From assembly GCA_023440865.1 (NCBI GenBank), contig JAEXRM010000042.1, forward strand, positions 1-16,360: a stretch of 16,360 nt of DNA. The letters run 5' to 3'. The notes under the pieces are model-generated. The model had not been told where the DNA came from. It worked only from the letters and a program-made list of their open reading frames with translations, and did no database searches. Positions 15,918-16,360 of the stretch are shown one piece after another. The position numbers and the translations under genes are program-made. Each line of letters begins with the position of its first letter. Positions within the stretch are counted from its first letter, which is position 1. The DNA comes from Bacillota bacterium. GTDB lineage: Bacteria > Bacillota > Clostridia > DSM-8532.

Positions 15918-16130
15918 TCAAGGGACGGGATCATGCCCGCCGGGATGGAACGGGTGGCATTTGACGACGCGCTTCGCGGCAAGCCAGAGTCCCTTCGCCG
16001 CGCCGTACTTCGTCACGGCCTCGACCGCGTACTGCGAGCAGGTGGGCCAGAACCGGCACGAGGGTGCGCCCTTGAGCGGCGACAGGTATTTCTGGTAAAG
16101 CCTGAGCAGGAACAGGACAAATCGCTTCAA
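15918..16130 (-). CDS. yidD: Membrane protein insertion efficiency factor YidD
   Basis: YidD is a small membrane-associated protein that aids YidC-dependent insertion. The family core is complete: LYQKYLSPLKG near the start, then the cysteine motif CRFWPTCSQYA, and KCHPFHPGGHDPVP at the C-terminus. With the TTG start at 16130 the product is 70 residues (MKRFVLF...), the usual family beginning, and the codon overlaps the rnpA stop as TTGA with GGAAGG nine bases upstream. The ATG at 16139 would add three residues, but GGAAGG directly abuts it, which is too close to serve as its ribosome-binding site. I therefore prefer the TTG, with moderate certainty. It is followed by a 192-base gap and then yidC. 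Confidence 0.92.
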   Translation of the reverse strand: MKRFVLFLLRLYQKYLSPLKGAPSCRFWPTCSQYAVEAVTKYGAAKGLWLAAKRVVKCHPFHPGGHDPVP

Positions 16131-16360
16131 TCCTGGCATCCTTCCGGTGTGGTCGGCCGGGTCGGCTCCACTTCGGGCGGCGTCTTCGATCCGATGAGAC
16201 CCAGCCGCCCGAAAACGGAACGCAGTTCCGTGCCGATGCTGGCACAAGTGGCCGCGTTGTCGGGTTTTCGGGCGACAATGACAATATCCCTGCCTGCCGG
16301 CAGGGAGGGGAACAGCGTCCGGAGATTCTCGCGGATCAGGCGACGCATGCGGTTTCTCAC
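16127..16360 (-). CDS. rnpA: Ribonuclease P protein component, C-terminal part (5' end cut by window edge)
   Basis: RnpA is the protein subunit that helps the RNase P ribozyme bind precursor tRNA and remove 5' leaders. The window holds the last 77 codons. The conserved RNR motif is at the edge (VRNRMRRLIRE), followed by GRDIVIVAR, the family's central strand. The end (PPEVEPTRPTTPEGCQD) is a Pro/Thr-rich extension beyond the usual terminus. Roughly 40 N-terminal residues should lie to the right, presumably with rpmH beyond. The GTG at the window edge is an internal valine, not the start. The stop overlaps the yidD TTG start. Confidence 0.93.
   Translation of the reverse strand: MRNRMRRLIRENLRTLFPSLPAGRDIVIVARKPDNAATCASIGTELRSVFGRLGLIGSKTPPEVEPTRPTTPEGCQD

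Overview
The window reads as a chromosomal, oriC-proximal segment of a GC-rich Gram-positive anaerobe, most likely of the class Clostridia. Three things point there. YidC has no signal peptide or lipobox cysteine and carries a large loop insertion. The GyrA breakage-reunion domain is of the Firmicute type. The run rnpA-yidD-yidC-jag-mnmE-mnmG-rsmG is the classic set found beside the replication origin. No closer placement is supported, and no tRNA, rRNA, insertion sequence, phage gene or CRISPR array is visible.

Layout. (1) Positions 1-680, minus strand: the first 226 codons of gyrA, running off the left edge. It is preceded by a near-consensus promoter whose -35 box lies inside a terminator-like hairpin. 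(2) Positions 937-9135, plus strand: four signal-transduction genes in one tightly packed block. They encode a REC-HD-GYP regulator, a 1518-residue soluble hybrid histidine kinase (PAS-GAF-PAS-GAF-PAS-HisKA-HATPase-REC-REC-HPt), a REC-histidine kinase, and a REC protein whose C-terminal half looks like a kinase ATPase domain without its catalytic motifs. (3) Positions 9247-16360, minus strand: rsmG, mnmG, mnmE, jag (khpB), yidC, yidD and the 3' part of rnpA, transcribed from right to left and ending convergently with the signalling block.

How the parts work together. The minus-strand block is housekeeping: RNase P protein (tRNA 5' maturation), YidD and YidC (membrane protein insertion), the RNA-binding protein Jag/KhpB, MnmE and MnmG (wobble-uridine modification of tRNA) and RsmG (16S rRNA methylation). 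Genes overlap or abut within it, except for a leader before mnmE that contains a terminator-like hairpin. The plus-strand block appears to be a self-contained cytoplasmic phosphorelay. It has two kinases, five receiver domains and one HPt, no transmembrane segment and no DNA-binding domain. Its only recognisable enzymatic output is the HD-GYP domain, so cyclic-di-GMP turnover is the inferred product of the pathway.

The points most worth a second look are the degenerate kinase-like output protein, the three-copy 34-bp tandem repeat over the end of the hybrid-kinase gene, the gyrA promoter/terminator composite, the hairpin just upstream of mnmE, and Gln at the quinolone-contact position of GyrA. 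No clearly undescribed system was found. The signalling block is the most distinctive part of the window.
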